Positions 37,377-47,670 are shown, counted from the first letter of the stretch. The stretch: DNA of 64,000 nt from Cupriavidus sp. EM10 (GCF_018729255.1 NZ_CP076061.1:1922001-1986000); one strand, 5' to 3'. Notes: generated by a model from the letters alone, not told the origin. Translations and numbers: made by a program.

Positions 37377-39236
37377 ATGCCCACATACCGTTCCAAGACC
37401 TCCACCGCCGGCCGCAACATGGCGGGCGCGCGCTCGCTGTGGCGCGCCACCGGCATGAAAGACGAGGATTTCCAGAAGCCGATCATCGCGGTGGTCAATT
37501 CGTTCACCCAGTTCGTGCCGGGCCACGTCCACCTGAAGGACCTGGGCCAGCTCGTCGCGCGCGAGATCGAAGCCGCCGGCGGCGTGGCCAAGGAATTCAA
37601 CACCATCGCCGTGGATGACGGCATCGCCATGGGCCACGACGGCATGCTGTACTCGCTGCCGAGCCGCGACATCATTGCCGACTCGGTGGAATACATGGTC
37701 AACGCGCACTGCGCCGACGCCATGGTCTGCATCTCGAACTGCGACAAGATCACCCCGGGCATGCTGATGGCCGCCATGCGCCTGAACATCCCCGTGATCT
37801 TCGTATCGGGCGGCCCGATGGAAGCCGGCAAGACGCGCCTGGCCAACCCGGTGAGCAAGACCATCGAACTGAAGAAGCTCGACCTGGTGGACGCCATGGT
37901 GATGGCCGCCGACCCGTCGTATTCGGACGAGGAAGTCGCGCAGGTCGAGCGTTCGGCCTGCCCCACTTGCGGCTCGTGCTCGGGCATGTTCACGGCCAAT
38001 TCGATGAACTGCCTGACCGAGGCGCTGGGCCTGTCGCTGCCGGGCAACGGCACCGTGGTGGCCACGCACGCGGACCGCGAGCAGCTGTTCAAGCGCGCCG
38101 GCCATCGCATCGTCGACCTGGCCCGCATGTACTACGAGCAGAACGACGAGCGCATACTGCCGCGTTCGGTGGGCTTCAAGGCTTTCGAGAACGCCATGAC
38201 GCTCGACATCGCCATGGGCGGTTCCACCAACACCATCCTGCACTTGCTGGCGATTGCCCGTGAAGCCGAGATCGACTTCACGATGACCGACATCGACCGC
38301 ATGTCGCGCGACGTGCCGCAGCTGTGCAAGGTGGCGCCGAACACGAACAAGTACCACATCGAGGACGTGCATCGGGCGGGCGGCATCATGGCCATCCTGG
38401 GCGAACTGGACCGCGCCGGCAAGCTGCACACCGACGTGCCGACCGTGCACACGCCGACCCTCAAGGACGCGCTGGACCAGTGGGACATCGTCCGCACGCA
38501 GGACGAAGCGGTGCGCACGTTCTACATGGCCGGCCCGGCCGGTATCCCGACGCAGGTGGCGTTCAGCCAGAACACGCGCTGGCCGAGCCTGGACCTGGAC
38601 CGCGCCGAGGGTTGCATCCGCTCGTACGAGCATGCGTTCTCGAAGGAAGGCGGACTGGCCGTGCTGACCGGCAATATCGCGCTGGACGGCTGCGTGGTGA
38701 AGACCGCCGGCGTGGACGAGAGCATCCTGGTGTTCGAGGGCACGGCCCACGTGACCGAATCGCAGGACGAGGCTGTCGAGAACATCCTAAACGACAAGGT
38801 CAAGGCCGGCGACGTGGTGATCGTGCGCTACGAAGGCCCCAAGGGCGGCCCGGGCATGCAGGAAATGCTGTACCCGACCAGCTACATCAAGTCGAAGGGC
38901 CTGGGCAAGGCCTGCGCGCTGCTGACGGACGGCCGCTTCTCGGGCGGCACGTCGGGCCTGTCGATCGGCCACTGCTCGCCGGAAGCCGCCGCCGGTGGCG
39001 CCATCGGCCTGGTGCGCGATGGCGACAAGATCCGCATCGACATCCCGAATCGCACGATTGACGTGCTGGTGTCTGACGAGGAACTGGCAAAGCGCCGCGC
39101 CGAGCAGGACGCCAAGGGCTGGAAGCCGGCCAAGGCGCGCCCGCGCAAGGTGTCGGCCGCGCTGAAGGCCTACGCCAAGCTGGTGATGTCGGCCGACAAG
39201 GGCGCCGTGCGCGACCTGTCGCTGCTGGACGACTGA
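37377..39236 (+). CDS. ilvD: Dihydroxy-acid dehydratase
   Basis: A 619-residue enzyme that dehydrates 2,3-dihydroxy-isovalerate and -methylvalerate in valine, leucine and isoleucine synthesis. It has the Fe-S ligands in [13 protein letters not shown] (Cys near 122) and [18 protein letters not shown] (near 195), plus [13 protein letters not shown] at the C-terminal domain. Length matches the E. coli-type [4Fe-4S] class. The ATG at 37377 starts [20 protein letters not shown], the standard N-terminus. It stands alone, closed by a terminator. An 11-bp tandem repeat covers its stop codon. Confidence 0.97.
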   Translation: MPTYRSKTSTAGRNMAGARSLWRATGMKDEDFQKPIIAVVNSFTQFVPGHVHLKDLGQLVAREIEAAGGVAKEFNTIAVDDGIAMGHDGMLYSLPSRDIIADSVEYMVNAHCADAMVCISNCDKITPGMLMAAMRLNIPVIFVSGGPMEAGKTRLANPVSKTIELKKLDLVDAMVMAADPSYSDEEVAQVERSACPTCGSCSGMFTANSMNCLTEALGLSLPGNGTVVATHADREQLFKRAGHRIVDLARMYYEQNDERILPRSVGFKAFENAMTLDIAMGGSTNTILHLLAIAREAEIDFTMTDIDRMSRDVPQLCKVAPNTNKYHIEDVHRAGGIMAILGELDRAGKLHTDVPTVHTPTLKDALDQWDIVRTQDEAVRTFYMAGPAGIPTQVAFSQNTRWPSLDLDRAEGCIRSYEHAFSKEGGLAVLTGNIALDGCVVKTAGVDESILVFEGTAHVTESQDEAVENILNDKVKAGDVVIVRYEGPKGGPGMQEMLYPTSYIKSKGLGKACALLTDGRFSGGTSGLSIGHCSPEAAAGGAIGLVRDGDKIRIDIPNRTIDVLVSDEELAKRRAEQDAKGWKPAKARPRKVSAALKAYAKLVMSADKGAVRDLSLLDD

Positions 39237-39260
39237 TCGACGACTGATCGACGACGGATC
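39228..39260 (+). repeat. Three tandem copies of an 11-bp unit over the ilvD stop codon
   Basis: GACGACTGATC at 39228-39238 and 39239-39249, then GACGACGGATC at 39250-39260. The first copy contains the ilvD TGA. Since 11 is not a multiple of three, changes in copy number would not alter the protein. Confidence 0.85.
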
Positions 39261-39301
39261 GACCGGGCCGGGTCTCCCGGCCAGGCTTCGGCAGTCCATC
39301 G

Positions 39302-39343
39302 ACGCCGCGCTGCCCCGCCGGGGTAGGCGCGGCGTTTTCTTTT
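39302..39343 (+). terminator. Intrinsic terminator after ilvD
   Basis: ACGCCGCGC (39302-39310) pairs with GCGCGGCGT (39327-39335), with an inner CCCC/GGGG stem, followed by TTTCTTTT. It also separates ilvD from the convergent phosphonate-cluster oxidase. Confidence 0.85.
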
Positions 39344-39353
39344 GCGCGGCGCG

Positions 39354-40577
39354 TCAGGCCACCACCGCGGCCGGCAACGCCGCCGGCGGCGTCCAACTGG
39401 GCAGCGCCGTGCCGTCGACCAGTGCATCGACGTGGCGATGCGCCAGCGCCGGGCCCACGCTCATGCCGATGCCGCTGTGCATCAGCGCGACCGTCGTGCG
39501 GTCGTCGACACGGGTGACCGAGAACGCGCCGCTGCCCGGCACGTGGCACCTGGCGCCATACACGCCTTGCCAGCGCTCCACCACGCGCAGCCGGCTGCCC
39601 AGCGTTTCGCGTGCCAGGTCCAGCATGATGCCGTCGACCGACTCGGCATTGAACGGGCGCGCGTCCTGGCTGTAGTCGTGCGAATCGCCGATGATCCAGT
39701 CTCCGTACGGCGTCGGGCTGACCAGCAGGTGGATGCCGTGGCGATGCAGGTCGGGCCGCTGCAGCGCGATCTGCGTGGCCAGCCGCTGGGCGGTCGGCAG
39801 GTCGGCAAAGGCGCCGTAGTGCGTGCAGGACAGCCCGGTCAGCACGGCATGCTCCAGGTTGAAGCCGTCGTCGGGCGTCACGCGCAGCATCTGCAGGCGG
39901 CACACCTGCGGCTCCAGCGCGCGCAGCTGATCCGCGCACAGCGTCTGGTAGTCGTGGCCGCTGCAGACGATGACGCGCTGCGCATCGCACACGCCAGCCG
40001 TCGTATCCAGGCGGCCGCCTTCCACGTGTCGCACCAGCGTGCCGAAATGGAAGCGCACGCCTTGCGTGGCCAGCCACGCGGCCAGCGCGGGGATTGCCTC
40101 GCGCGAATACAGCTGCAGGTCGTCAAAACCCTGCAGCGCCGAGCGATGCCGGCCGAATCGGCCGTCATAGAGACCGGCCAGTTCGGCGCCGCGCAGCAGC
40201 TTGACGTTGTAGCCGAAGGCCGGCGCGCGGGTGTCGATGAACTCTTCCAGCACGGCGTCCTCGGCGGTGCTGCGCGAAAAGAGCAGGGCGCCGTTGGCAC
40301 GCACAGAGATGCCGGCCTGCTGCGCCCAGCCCAGATACAGCGCGCGGCTCTCGCGCGCCAGGTCCAGCATGATGCCCGGCGGCTGGCCGGTTACCAGCAT
40401 CTGGCCGAAGTTGCGGATGGAGGCGCCGACCGCGATCTCGCTGCGCTCGAATACCGTGACGCGCAGGCCGCGCCTGACGGCGGCGGCTGCGTGGGCGAGG
40501 CCCAGGATGCCGGCGCCGACGATGGCGACGTCGGTGCTGGCATCCAGGTGCCCCGGGTTTGCTTGAATCCGTGTCAC
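39354..40577 (-). CDS. FAD-dependent oxidase of phosphonate clusters (DAO family, PbfC/HpnW-like)
   Basis: A 407-residue D-amino-acid-oxidase-fold flavoprotein. The FAD Rossmann motif VAIVGAGILGLAHAAAAVRRG lies near residues 17-37, followed by VGASIRNFGQM, a mark of the phosphonate-linked group. The C-terminal part has GDWIIGDSHDYSQD and HSGIGMSVGPALA. Related enzymes (PbfC) oxidise N-methyl-2-aminoethylphosphonate or 2-aminoethylphosphonate to phosphonoacetaldehyde. A GTG start directly abuts the stop of the binding-protein gene. It would supply the substrate of PhnX encoded two genes upstream. Confidence 0.85.
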   Translation of the reverse strand: MTRIQANPGHLDASTDVAIVGAGILGLAHAAAAVRRGLRVTVFERSEIAVGASIRNFGQMLVTGQPPGIMLDLARESRALYLGWAQQAGISVRANGALLFSRSTAEDAVLEEFIDTRAPAFGYNVKLLRGAELAGLYDGRFGRHRSALQGFDDLQLYSREAIPALAAWLATQGVRFHFGTLVRHVEGGRLDTTAGVCDAQRVIVCSGHDYQTLCADQLRALEPQVCRLQMLRVTPDDGFNLEHAVLTGLSCTHYGAFADLPTAQRLATQIALQRPDLHRHGIHLLVSPTPYGDWIIGDSHDYSQDARPFNAESVDGIMLDLARETLGSRLRVVERWQGVYGARCHVPGSGAFSVTRVDDRTTVALMHSGIGMSVGPALAHRHVDALVDGTALPSWTPPAALPAAVVA

Positions 40578-41591
40578 TTACTTCTTCTCCGATTTGCCGT
40601 CATAGCGCTTGGTCCACTCGCCCAGGATGCGGTCGCGGTTGGCGCTGGCCCACTGGAAATCGTTCTTGATCAGGCGCTTTTCGTAGTCGGCCGGCAGCAG
40701 CGGGTCCGGCTTGGACAGGCCCGGCGACGCCAGCACGGCGAAGTTCTTCTCGTACAGCGCCATGCCGGCCGGGCTGGCCGAGAAGTCGGCGAGCTTCTTC
40801 GCGGCCTCAAGGTTCTTCGTGCCCTTCATGATGGCCGTGGCTTCCACGTCCCAGCCCAGGCCTTCGGACGGCAGCACGATGTCGATCGGCGCGCCTTCCT
40901 TCTTCGACTTCACGGCGCGATATTCGAACGAGATGCCGATCGGGAATTCGCCGGTGGCGGCCATCTTGCACGGCTTGGAGCCCGAGTGCGTGTACTGGCC
41001 GATGTTCTGGTGCAGCGCGTCCATGTAGGCCCAGCCCTTCTGCTCGCCCATCATCTGCAGCCAGGCGCTCACGTCCAGGTAGCCCGTGCCAGACGAGGCC
41101 GGATTCGGCATGACGATCTTGCCCGCGTACACGGGCTTGGTCAGGTCGGCCCACGACGTCGGCCTGGGCAGGTTCTGCTTCTGCGCCTCGACCGTGTTGA
41201 AGCAGATCGTGGCGCCCCATACGTCCATGCCCACCCAGGCCGGCGGGTTGGCGCTGCTGCGGTAGCGGGCATCGATCTTCGACAGGTTGGCCGGCGCGTA
41301 CGGCGTGAGCATGCCTTCCTTGTCCAGGATGGCCAGGCTCGACGCGGCCAGGCCCCAGATCGCATCGGCGCGCGGGTTGTTCTTCTCGGCCATCAGCTTG
41401 GCGGTGACGACGCCCGTGGAGTCGCGCACCCACTTGATCTCGATGTCCGGATTGGCCTTCTCGAAGGCGGCCTTGTAGGCGGCCACCTGGTCGGCTTCGA
41501 GCGCTGTGTAGACGGTCAGCGTGGTCCCGGCGTAGGCGGACGTGGCAAAGGCCATCGCGGCGGCGGCCAGCAGGCAAATACGTGCAGTCAT
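40578..41591 (-). CDS. phnS: 2-aminoethylphosphonate ABC transporter, periplasmic binding protein
   Basis: A 337-residue extracellular solute-binding protein (family 1, iron/thiamine/AEP-type fold). The signal peptide ends SAYAGTT. The mature part has LTVYTALEADQVAAYKAAFE and RADAIWGLAASSLA, the pattern of AEP- and Fe3+-type binders, and WVGMDVWGATICFNT. The neighbouring permease, ATPase and PhnX assign it to aminoethylphosphonate uptake. It lies between phnX and the oxidase in one minus-strand unit. Confidence 0.88.
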   Translation of the reverse strand: MTARICLLAAAAMAFATSAYAGTTLTVYTALEADQVAAYKAAFEKANPDIEIKWVRDSTGVVTAKLMAEKNNPRADAIWGLAASSLAILDKEGMLTPYAPANLSKIDARYRSSANPPAWVGMDVWGATICFNTVEAQKQNLPRPTSWADLTKPVYAGKIVMPNPASSGTGYLDVSAWLQMMGEQKGWAYMDALHQNIGQYTHSGSKPCKMAATGEFPIGISFEYRAVKSKKEGAPIDIVLPSEGLGWDVEATAIMKGTKNLEAAKKLADFSASPAGMALYEKNFAVLASPGLSKPDPLLPADYEKRLIKNDFQWASANRDRILGEWTKRYDGKSEKK

Positions 41592-41639
41592 GGTTTCCTC
41601 AGCTTGGTGTGATGGGTGGGATGCAACAGCTTGGCGGGC

Positions 41640-42512
41640 TCAGACGCATTGCGGCCGGTCGCCGCTGGCCATGCGCCGGTTGATGTCGGCCACGACTTCG
41701 GGCAGGTCGGCGATCGTGTCGATCTCGTAGTGGGGGCGGCAGGCGGCAAAGCCGGCCGAAATGGCGTCGCGATGGCGCGCGCGCTCGTCTTCGGACAGCG
41801 CCGCGTACTGCTCGTAGGACAGGCCCAGCGTATTGCCGGACATCAGCAGCGCCACGGTCCACATGCCGGCGCGGCGGCCTTCCTCGATGCCGGGCACGGT
41901 GTCGTCCACCTTGACGCAGGCGGCCACGTCGCCGATGCCCAGTTCCACCACGTTGCGCAGCGCCTGCGCCGGCCAGGGGCGGGCACGCGGCACGTCGTCG
42001 CACGCAACCACGCAGTCGGGCCGGTAGCCGGCCTCGGCGGCCAGCGCCACCACGCGGTCCATCACCACGCGCGGGTAGCCAGAGCAGGAACCGATCTTCA
42101 TGCCGGCCTCGCGCAGCGTGGCGATGGCCTCCAGCGCGCCCGGAATCAGCGCCGAGTGCGCCGACACCTTTTCGATCTGCAGCGGCATGAAGCGGTTGTA
42201 GATGGCCGTGACGTCGTCGTCGGTGGGCATGCGGCCATGCGCCAGCGAGAAGCGTGCGGCAATCGCGCCGTCGTCGCAAAGCGTGCGGATGTGGTCCCAC
42301 TTGCCCAGGCCCATCGGGCCGCGCGCCTCGTCCAGCGTGATGGCCACGCCGAACTCCGCGAACGCCTCGACAAAGATCTGCGTGGGGGCGAACGAGCCGA
42401 AGTCGACCACGGTGCCGGCCCAGTCGAGCACGGCGGCTTCCAGGTGCACCGGCGTGGCGCCGGCATTGCCCGGCTGGCGGATGTTCATCGGGATGGGGTT
42501 GGGGTGGCCCAT
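41640..42512 (-). CDS. phnX: Phosphonoacetaldehyde hydrolase (phosphonatase)
   Basis: A 290-residue HAD-superfamily C-P hydrolase. The nucleophile Asp30 is in [16 protein letters not shown]. The Schiff-base Lys71 is in [12 protein letters not shown]. Further motifs are [15 protein letters not shown] and [13 protein letters not shown]. It splits phosphonoacetaldehyde into acetaldehyde and phosphate. The start at 42512 includes an eight-residue extension before a second Met at 42488. No phnW transaminase is seen in the window. Confidence 0.95.
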   Translation of the reverse strand: MGHPNPIPMNIRQPGNAGATPVHLEAAVLDWAGTVVDFGSFAPTQIFVEAFAEFGVAITLDEARGPMGLGKWDHIRTLCDDGAIAARFSLAHGRMPTDDDVTAIYNRFMPLQIEKVSAHSALIPGALEAIATLREAGMKIGSCSGYPRVVMDRVVALAAEAGYRPDCVVACDDVPRARPWPAQALRNVVELGIGDVAACVKVDDTVPGIEEGRRAGMWTVALLMSGNTLGLSYEQYAALSEDERARHRDAISAGFAACRPHYEIDTIADLPEVVADINRRMASGDRPQCV

Positions 42513-42541
42513 GTTCAGGTTTCCTTTTTCAGCAGACGAAT

Positions 42542-44266
42542 TCAAAGGGAGGCCGAGCGCCAGGCTTGCGTGCGGCGCACGATGCCGCGCATGGCAAGTT
42601 CCAGCAGCAGCGACACGACGATGGAGGTGACCAGGATCAGCGTGGACATGGCCGCGGCGGGGCCGATGTCGCCGGCGTCGTCCATGTTCAGCACGGCCAC
42701 GGAGGCCAGCACGGTGTCGGGGCTGTACAGGAAGATCACCGCCGACACGGTGGTCATGGCGGACACGAACAGGAACCGCGCGCAGGCCAGCACGGCGGGC
42801 AGGCACATCGGCAGCGTCACGCGCCAGTAGGTTCGCAGCGCCGATACCTTGAGCGACGCCGACACGGCCTCGAACACCGGGTCGAGCTGCCCCAGCGATG
42901 CCACCGACGTCAGGTGCGCTGCCGTGGCGCAGTGCATGATCGTGCAGAGCACCATCAGCGTCATGCTGCCGTACAGGCCGTTCAGCGGGTTGTCCGGATG
43001 GTTGAAGAAGAACACGTAGCCCAGGCCCAGCACCAGGCCGGGCACCGCCATCGGCAGCAGCACGGCAAAGCGGATGGCCGGATGCAGCCATGCCGTGGCG
43101 CGCGTGGTGCGGGTCTTCTCGACCAGCCACGCGCCGGTGAAGATCAGGGCCGTGCCGAACACGGTGGTCAGCGCTGCCAGCTTCAGGCTGTTGCGATAGG
43201 CGAGCCACCCGCCGCCGTCCATGTTGTCGAAGTCGTAGTTGCGCAGGGACAGTTCCAGGTTGTACGGCCACAGCTTGACCAGCGAGGCGCCGATGGCGGT
43301 CGCCAGCATCAGCAGGACCCAGCCGATCACCAGCCCCGTCAGCAGCAGGAACAGGCCATCGCGCAGGCGGTCCGGCTCGGGCTGGTAGGGCTGCGCGCGG
43401 CTTGCCAGCGCGGCATGCTGGCGGCGCTGCACCAGACGTTCCACCGCGAAGGTCAGCAGCGCGGGCAACAGCAGCATCAGGCCGATCACGGCGCCGCGTG
43501 CGAACTGCTGCTGGCCGACCACTGCCTTGTAGGCTTCCACGGCCAGCACCTGGTAGCTGCCGCCCACCACGGTCGGTACGCCGAAGTCCGTGGCCACGAG
43601 CGTGAACACCAGCGCGACGGCGCCGAACAGCCCGTAGCGCGCGCCGGGCAGCGTGACCGTGCGGAACGTGCGCCATGGCCCCGCGCCCATCGCCTTGGCG
43701 GCGTCATACAGGCGGCCATCGGCCAGCGTGAGCGTGGACACCAGCAGCATCATGGCAAACGGGAACGTGTAGAACGCCTCGCCCAGCACGATGCCCCAGA
43801 AGCCGTAGATGCTGGCGCCGCCGGTCCACACCTTGAACAGCCCCTGGTTGCCGAACAGGTAGACCAGCGCGATGCCAGGCAGCAGGGACGGGGCGAACAG
43901 CGGCAGCATGGCCAGCGTGCGCATCGTGCCGCGCAGCGGCATGCGGGTGCGCTGCACCGCGTAGGCGAAGGCAAAGGCCAGCGGCACGACGATGGCGGCC
44001 ACGGTGCCGGACACGGCCAGCGTGCGGCCCACCATGGCCAGGAAGTTGGGGCCTTGCAAGACTTGAACAACCAGCGCCAAGCCGTGCTGATCCGAGCTGT
44101 GTGCACTGGTCGTCAGCCCGGTGGCCTGCAGCAGCATCATCGCCACCGGGAGCAGCAGGCCGAGTGTCAGCAGCAGCAGCCAGGCGAGCTTCATGCCAGC
44201 CAGCAACGGCGCCTCCGTGCGCCAGAACGGTATCGGCGCGGGCTGGCTCGTGGCGAGGGCCGTCAT
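42542..44266 (-). CDS. 2-aminoethylphosphonate ABC transporter, fused permease
   Basis: A 574-residue membrane protein made of two BPD-type permease units (about residues 20-290 and 310-570), each with six helices and an EAA loop ([14 protein letters not shown]... and the second near [25 protein letters not shown]). This double permease is the form found in phosphonate clusters with PhnS- and PhnT-like partners, replacing separate PhnU and PhnV. It lies 29 nt upstream of phnX and 43 nt downstream of the ATPase gene. Confidence 0.88.
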   Translation of the reverse strand: MTALATSQPAPIPFWRTEAPLLAGMKLAWLLLLTLGLLLPVAMMLLQATGLTTSAHSSDQHGLALVVQVLQGPNFLAMVGRTLAVSGTVAAIVVPLAFAFAYAVQRTRMPLRGTMRTLAMLPLFAPSLLPGIALVYLFGNQGLFKVWTGGASIYGFWGIVLGEAFYTFPFAMMLLVSTLTLADGRLYDAAKAMGAGPWRTFRTVTLPGARYGLFGAVALVFTLVATDFGVPTVVGGSYQVLAVEAYKAVVGQQQFARGAVIGLMLLLPALLTFAVERLVQRRQHAALASRAQPYQPEPDRLRDGLFLLLTGLVIGWVLLMLATAIGASLVKLWPYNLELSLRNYDFDNMDGGGWLAYRNSLKLAALTTVFGTALIFTGAWLVEKTRTTRATAWLHPAIRFAVLLPMAVPGLVLGLGYVFFFNHPDNPLNGLYGSMTLMVLCTIMHCATAAHLTSVASLGQLDPVFEAVSASLKVSALRTYWRVTLPMCLPAVLACARFLFVSAMTTVSAVIFLYSPDTVLASVAVLNMDDAGDIGPAAAMSTLILVTSIVVSLLLELAMRGIVRRTQAWRSASL

Positions 44267-44309
44267 TGCGCCGGCCTTGGGGGAAGTGTCGACATCGCTA
44301 TCTCACGCA

Positions 44310-45404
44310 TCACGCATAGACCCGCAGGCCGTCGCGTTCCAGCGCGATCCATAGCTTGCTGTCGCCGGGGCCGGTGCGCAGGGCTGCCGACGCCACCTCG
44401 GCCACCAGCGGCGCATTGGCCACCCCGTCGATGGCCAGCACGAGGCGCGTGCGGCTGCCCAGGTAGATCTGGTCGACCACGCGGGCCAGGTGACGATTGG
44501 GCGCATCGTCATCGGCATGCAGCGTCACGGCTTCAGGGCGGCAAAACAGGCGGCCCGATTGCGCAGGCGATCCGGCGAATCGGGCATCGATCGACAGCGG
44601 CTTGCCGGCCAGCGTCGGCGTGCCGTCGGCAGCGCGTTCCAGCGGCAGCCAGTTGGCCTGGCCGACGAAGCCCGCGACGAAGGCGGTGGCCGGCTGGGTG
44701 TAGATCTCGGCCGGCGAGCCGACCTGCTCGATGCGTCCGTTGGACATCACGGCGATGCGGTCGGCCATTGCCATGGCCTCGTCCTGGTCGTGCGTGACCA
44801 TCAGCGTGGTCACGTTCAGCTTGCGCTGCAGGCGGCGCAGTTCGATACGCAGATGTTCGCGCACCTGGGCGTCGAGCGCCGACATCGGCTCATCGAGCAG
44901 CAGCAGCGACGGGGCCGGGGCCAGCGCGCGGGCCAGTGCCACGCGCTGTTGCTGGCCACCCGACAGTTGCGACGGATACTTTGCTTCGCTGCCGGACAGG
45001 CCGACCAGTGCAAGCATCTCCGATACCCGAGCGTGCATGCGCGCCCGGCTGCCCTGGGTGGTGCCCAGGCCATAGGCGACGTTCTGCGCGACCGTCAGGT
45101 TGGGAAACAGCGCATACGACTGGAAGACGATGCCGTAGTCGCGGTCACGCGGCGGCAGGCCGGAAATGTCGCGCTCGCCGGCCACGATCTGGCCGGCATC
45201 CTGCGCCTCGAGCCCGGCGATGATGCGCAGCAGCGTGGTCTTGCCGCAGCCGGAAGGGCCCAGCAGGCAGACGAATTCGCCTTGCGCCACGTCCAGCGAC
45301 ACGCCGTCGAGTGCAGTGAACGCACCAAAGCGACGGGTTACGTGCCGTACGGATAGAAAGGGCTTGGCGAGATCCGTGATCGGATCGGAAGCAGGCTGTG
45401 ACAT
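44310..45404 (-). CDS. phnT: 2-aminoethylphosphonate ABC transporter, ATPase subunit
   Basis: A 364-residue ABC ATPase. Walker A is GPSGCGKTT, the Q-loop lies before YALFPNLTV, the signature is LSGGQQQRVALARAL and Walker B is LLLLDEPMSALD. A C-terminal TOBE-like domain (from about residue 245) marks it as an importer of the Fbp/Pot/phosphonate type. It is the first transport gene of the unit and lies 129 nt downstream of the LysR gene. Confidence 0.9.
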   Translation of the reverse strand: MSQPASDPITDLAKPFLSVRHVTRRFGAFTALDGVSLDVAQGEFVCLLGPSGCGKTTLLRIIAGLEAQDAGQIVAGERDISGLPPRDRDYGIVFQSYALFPNLTVAQNVAYGLGTTQGSRARMHARVSEMLALVGLSGSEAKYPSQLSGGQQQRVALARALAPAPSLLLLDEPMSALDAQVREHLRIELRRLQRKLNVTTLMVTHDQDEAMAMADRIAVMSNGRIEQVGSPAEIYTQPATAFVAGFVGQANWLPLERAADGTPTLAGKPLSIDARFAGSPAQSGRLFCRPEAVTLHADDDAPNRHLARVVDQIYLGSRTRLVLAIDGVANAPLVAEVASAALRTGPGDSKLWIALERDGLRVYA

Positions 45405-45533
45405 CGGCGGGGGCAGTAGCAGGAACGGTTGCTACTGTAGTCAGCCGACATTTATCCGATGTGGCAGTTAGCCCAAATCCGCCAATGGGTCCATTCCCGG
45501 ATTTTGGTTGGGGTGGGCGGAAGGTAGCCCGCG

Positions 45534-46397
45534 CTAGGCAACCGGGCGCAGTTCCGCCAGGAATGCGGCGATCAGCGGCGCCTCGCGGCGGTCATGCAGG
45601 CAGTACAGGTATTCGTTGAGCTCGGGCGCGCCATCTTCGAAGGGCAGTACACGCAGGTCGGGATGGCTGGGCACTTCCTGGCGCGCGATCACGCTCACGC
45701 CCAGGTTGCGCATGATGGCCTCGCGGATCGATTCGCGGCTGCCGATCTCCACCGTCGAGGCCGACGTCACGCCCGCCTCGGCCATCATGGTCTCGGTCAT
45801 GGCGCGCGTGGTGGAGCCCACCTCGCGTACCAGCATGCGGCACTGCTTCAGCGCGGTCACGGGCACGCTCTTGCGCCCCGCCAGCGGGTGGCTGCGGTGC
45901 ACCACCAGCACCAGCGGATCGCGCGCCAGTTCGATGCGCAGGAAGCGGGCATCGTCCACGCGATGCGATGACGAAGCCACGTCCACGCGGTATTCCTGCA
46001 GCGCATCGAGCATCTGCACGGAGTTGCCCGCTTCGATGCTCACCTCGATGGCGGGGTGGCTGCGGCAGAAGCGGTCCACGGCGTCGAGGATGTAGTACGG
46101 CCCGGTGGCGCCGATGCGCAGGTGCCCGGTGGCCATCTCGCCGGAATTGCGCAGGAAGAACTCGATCTCGGTTTCCTGGCGCACCAGTTGGTCCACCAGC
46201 GGCATCAGCCGCACGCCGGCATCGGACAGCGCCAGCCGCCGGCCGCCCCGGTAGAACAGTTCCACGCCGTAGGCTTCTTCCAGCGCGCGGATCTGCGAGG
46301 TCACGGTTGGCTGCGACAGTCCCAGTTGCTTGGCGGCCAGCGTGATGGAGCCCATGCGGGCGACCATGAAGAACGATTTGAGCTGGGCTGCGAGCAT
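45534..46397 (-). CDS. LysR-family regulator of the aminoethylphosphonate cluster
   Basis: A 287-residue LysR regulator. The helix-turn-helix is ITLAAKQLGLSQPTVTSQIRALE and the effector domain begins GHLRIGATGPYYILDAVDRF. Phosphonate-linked LysR proteins with this layout often head AEP catabolic operons. It is on the same strand as phnT, and divergent from the Bug protein gene across 289 nt, so it could act on either side. Confidence 0.85.
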   Translation of the reverse strand: MLAAQLKSFFMVARMGSITLAAKQLGLSQPTVTSQIRALEEAYGVELFYRGGRRLALSDAGVRLMPLVDQLVRQETEIEFFLRNSGEMATGHLRIGATGPYYILDAVDRFCRSHPAIEVSIEAGNSVQMLDALQEYRVDVASSSHRVDDARFLRIELARDPLVLVVHRSHPLAGRKSVPVTALKQCRMLVREVGSTTRAMTETMMAEAGVTSASTVEIGSRESIREAIMRNLGVSVIARQEVPSHPDLRVLPFEDGAPELNEYLYCLHDRREAPLIAAFLAELRPVA

Positions 46398-46585
46398 GGG
46401 CGGGTGACGTAGTTGGCGCGTGCGGCGCCGGGGCCGGAAAGGCGGCCCATTCTAGCGGATGGGGCGCGGGCCTTGTTGACTGCAATCTGCCCGCATTGAC
46501 TTGTCCATGTCTGTGTACCATGCGCCCTTTTGGTGGAGACCAGCCTGGCATGCCGCTGCAAATGTCCAGACATCCATCGCGCCGA

Positions 46586-46612
46586 CTGGTCCCGTGCATG
46601 GGACCAGCTGGT
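46586..46612. promoter_or_regulatory. Palindromic operator-like site upstream of the second Bug gene
   Basis: CTGGTCCC (46586-46593), GTGCAT, GGGACCAG (46600-46607) is a perfect palindrome. An overlapping ACCAGCTGGT (46603-46612) adds a further half-site TGGTTCC. The site lies 75 nt before the Bug start and is a likely binding site for the divergent LysR or for the GntR/UTRA regulator at the end of the operon. Confidence 0.55.
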
Positions 46613-46686
46613 TCCATTGAGTGACCCGGCCGGGGGCATAGAGTCCGCCTGAACCCCACGGGAAGTACACAGAGGCGGAGACATAG

Positions 46687-47661
46687 ATGTTGATCAGTCG
46701 AAGAAAGCTCCTGGCCAGCGCAATGCTGGCCAGTTTTGCAGCATTGGCCCCGCTGCAGCATGCGGCGGCGCAGGACAAGCCCATCACGATCGTGGTGGGC
46801 AGCCCGGCCGGCGGCACCACCGACGCGCTGGCGCGCCTGATCGCGCGCTCGCTGGGCGATACGCTGCACCGCACGGTGGTGGTGGACAACCGCCCCGGGG
46901 CCGGCGGCAATATCGCCGCGCAGTACGTGGCCCGTGCCACGCCGGACGGCAGCACGCTGCTGATGAGCTTTACCGGCCATACCATCAACGCGTCGCTCTA
47001 CAAGAACCTGCCGTTCGATCCGGTCAAGGATTTCACGCCGATCACGATGGTGGCGCGCGTGCCCAGCGTGCTGGTGGCGCGCAAGGGCGTGCCGTTCGAC
47101 AACACGGCAGGCCTGATTGACTACGCGAAGAAGAACCCCGGAAAGCTGACGTTCGCGATTGGCGCGCAGGGGTCGTCGCTGCACCTGGCCAGCGAGCAGT
47201 TCAAGCTGGCCACGGGCACCGACATCGTCAACGTGCCGTACAAGGGCACCAACCCGGCGCTGACCGATGTGCTGGGCAACAACACGGTCGACCTGATGTT
47301 TGCCAGCACCGTGAACGTGCTGCCGCACCTGAAGTCGGGCACGTTGAAGTTCCTGGGTGTCAGCAGCAGGGACGCGCTGCCCCAGTTCCCCGGCGTGCCG
47401 CCGATCGGCCAGACCGTGAAGGGCTTCGAGTCGTCGGCGTGGTTCGGCCTGTTCGGCCCCGCCAGGCTGCCGCCGGCCGTGACGGACCATCTCTATCGCG
47501 CGGTGAAGGTGGCCGTCGAGGACCCGGCCTACAAGAAGCGCATGGACACCGAGGCGGCCACGGCCGTCAGCATGACGCCGCAGGCGTTCGGCGCGTTCGT
47601 GCGCAGTGATATCCAGCACTGGGCCAAGGTGATCCAGGCGTCCGGTACCAAAGTAGAGTAA
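46687..47661 (+). CDS. Bug/TctC-family periplasmic solute-binding protein
   Basis: A 324-residue binding protein. The signal SRRKLLASAMLASFAAL has a twin-arginine-like start and ends HAAAQ. Family segments are ITIVVGSPAGGTTDALARL, VVDNRPGAGGNIAAQYVARA, NVPYKGTNPALTDVLG and the end HWAKVIQASGTKVE. It is the intact counterpart of the frameshifted Bug protein at 4853. Its gene heads a unit with LeuC/LeuD-like and lyase genes, so the ligand is probably a di- or tricarboxylate fed into that pathway. Confidence 0.92.
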   Translation: MLISRRKLLASAMLASFAALAPLQHAAAQDKPITIVVGSPAGGTTDALARLIARSLGDTLHRTVVVDNRPGAGGNIAAQYVARATPDGSTLLMSFTGHTINASLYKNLPFDPVKDFTPITMVARVPSVLVARKGVPFDNTAGLIDYAKKNPGKLTFAIGAQGSSLHLASEQFKLATGTDIVNVPYKGTNPALTDVLGNNTVDLMFASTVNVLPHLKSGTLKFLGVSSRDALPQFPGVPPIGQTVKGFESSAWFGLFGPARLPPAVTDHLYRAVKVAVEDPAYKKRMDTEAATAVSMTPQAFGAFVRSDIQHWAKVIQASGTKVE

Positions 47662-47670
47662 GGAATAGCG

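Noticed and set aside
42566..44797. 743-codon plus-strand ORF
   Set aside because: Antisense to the fused permease and ATPase genes; His/Gln-rich composition without motifs.
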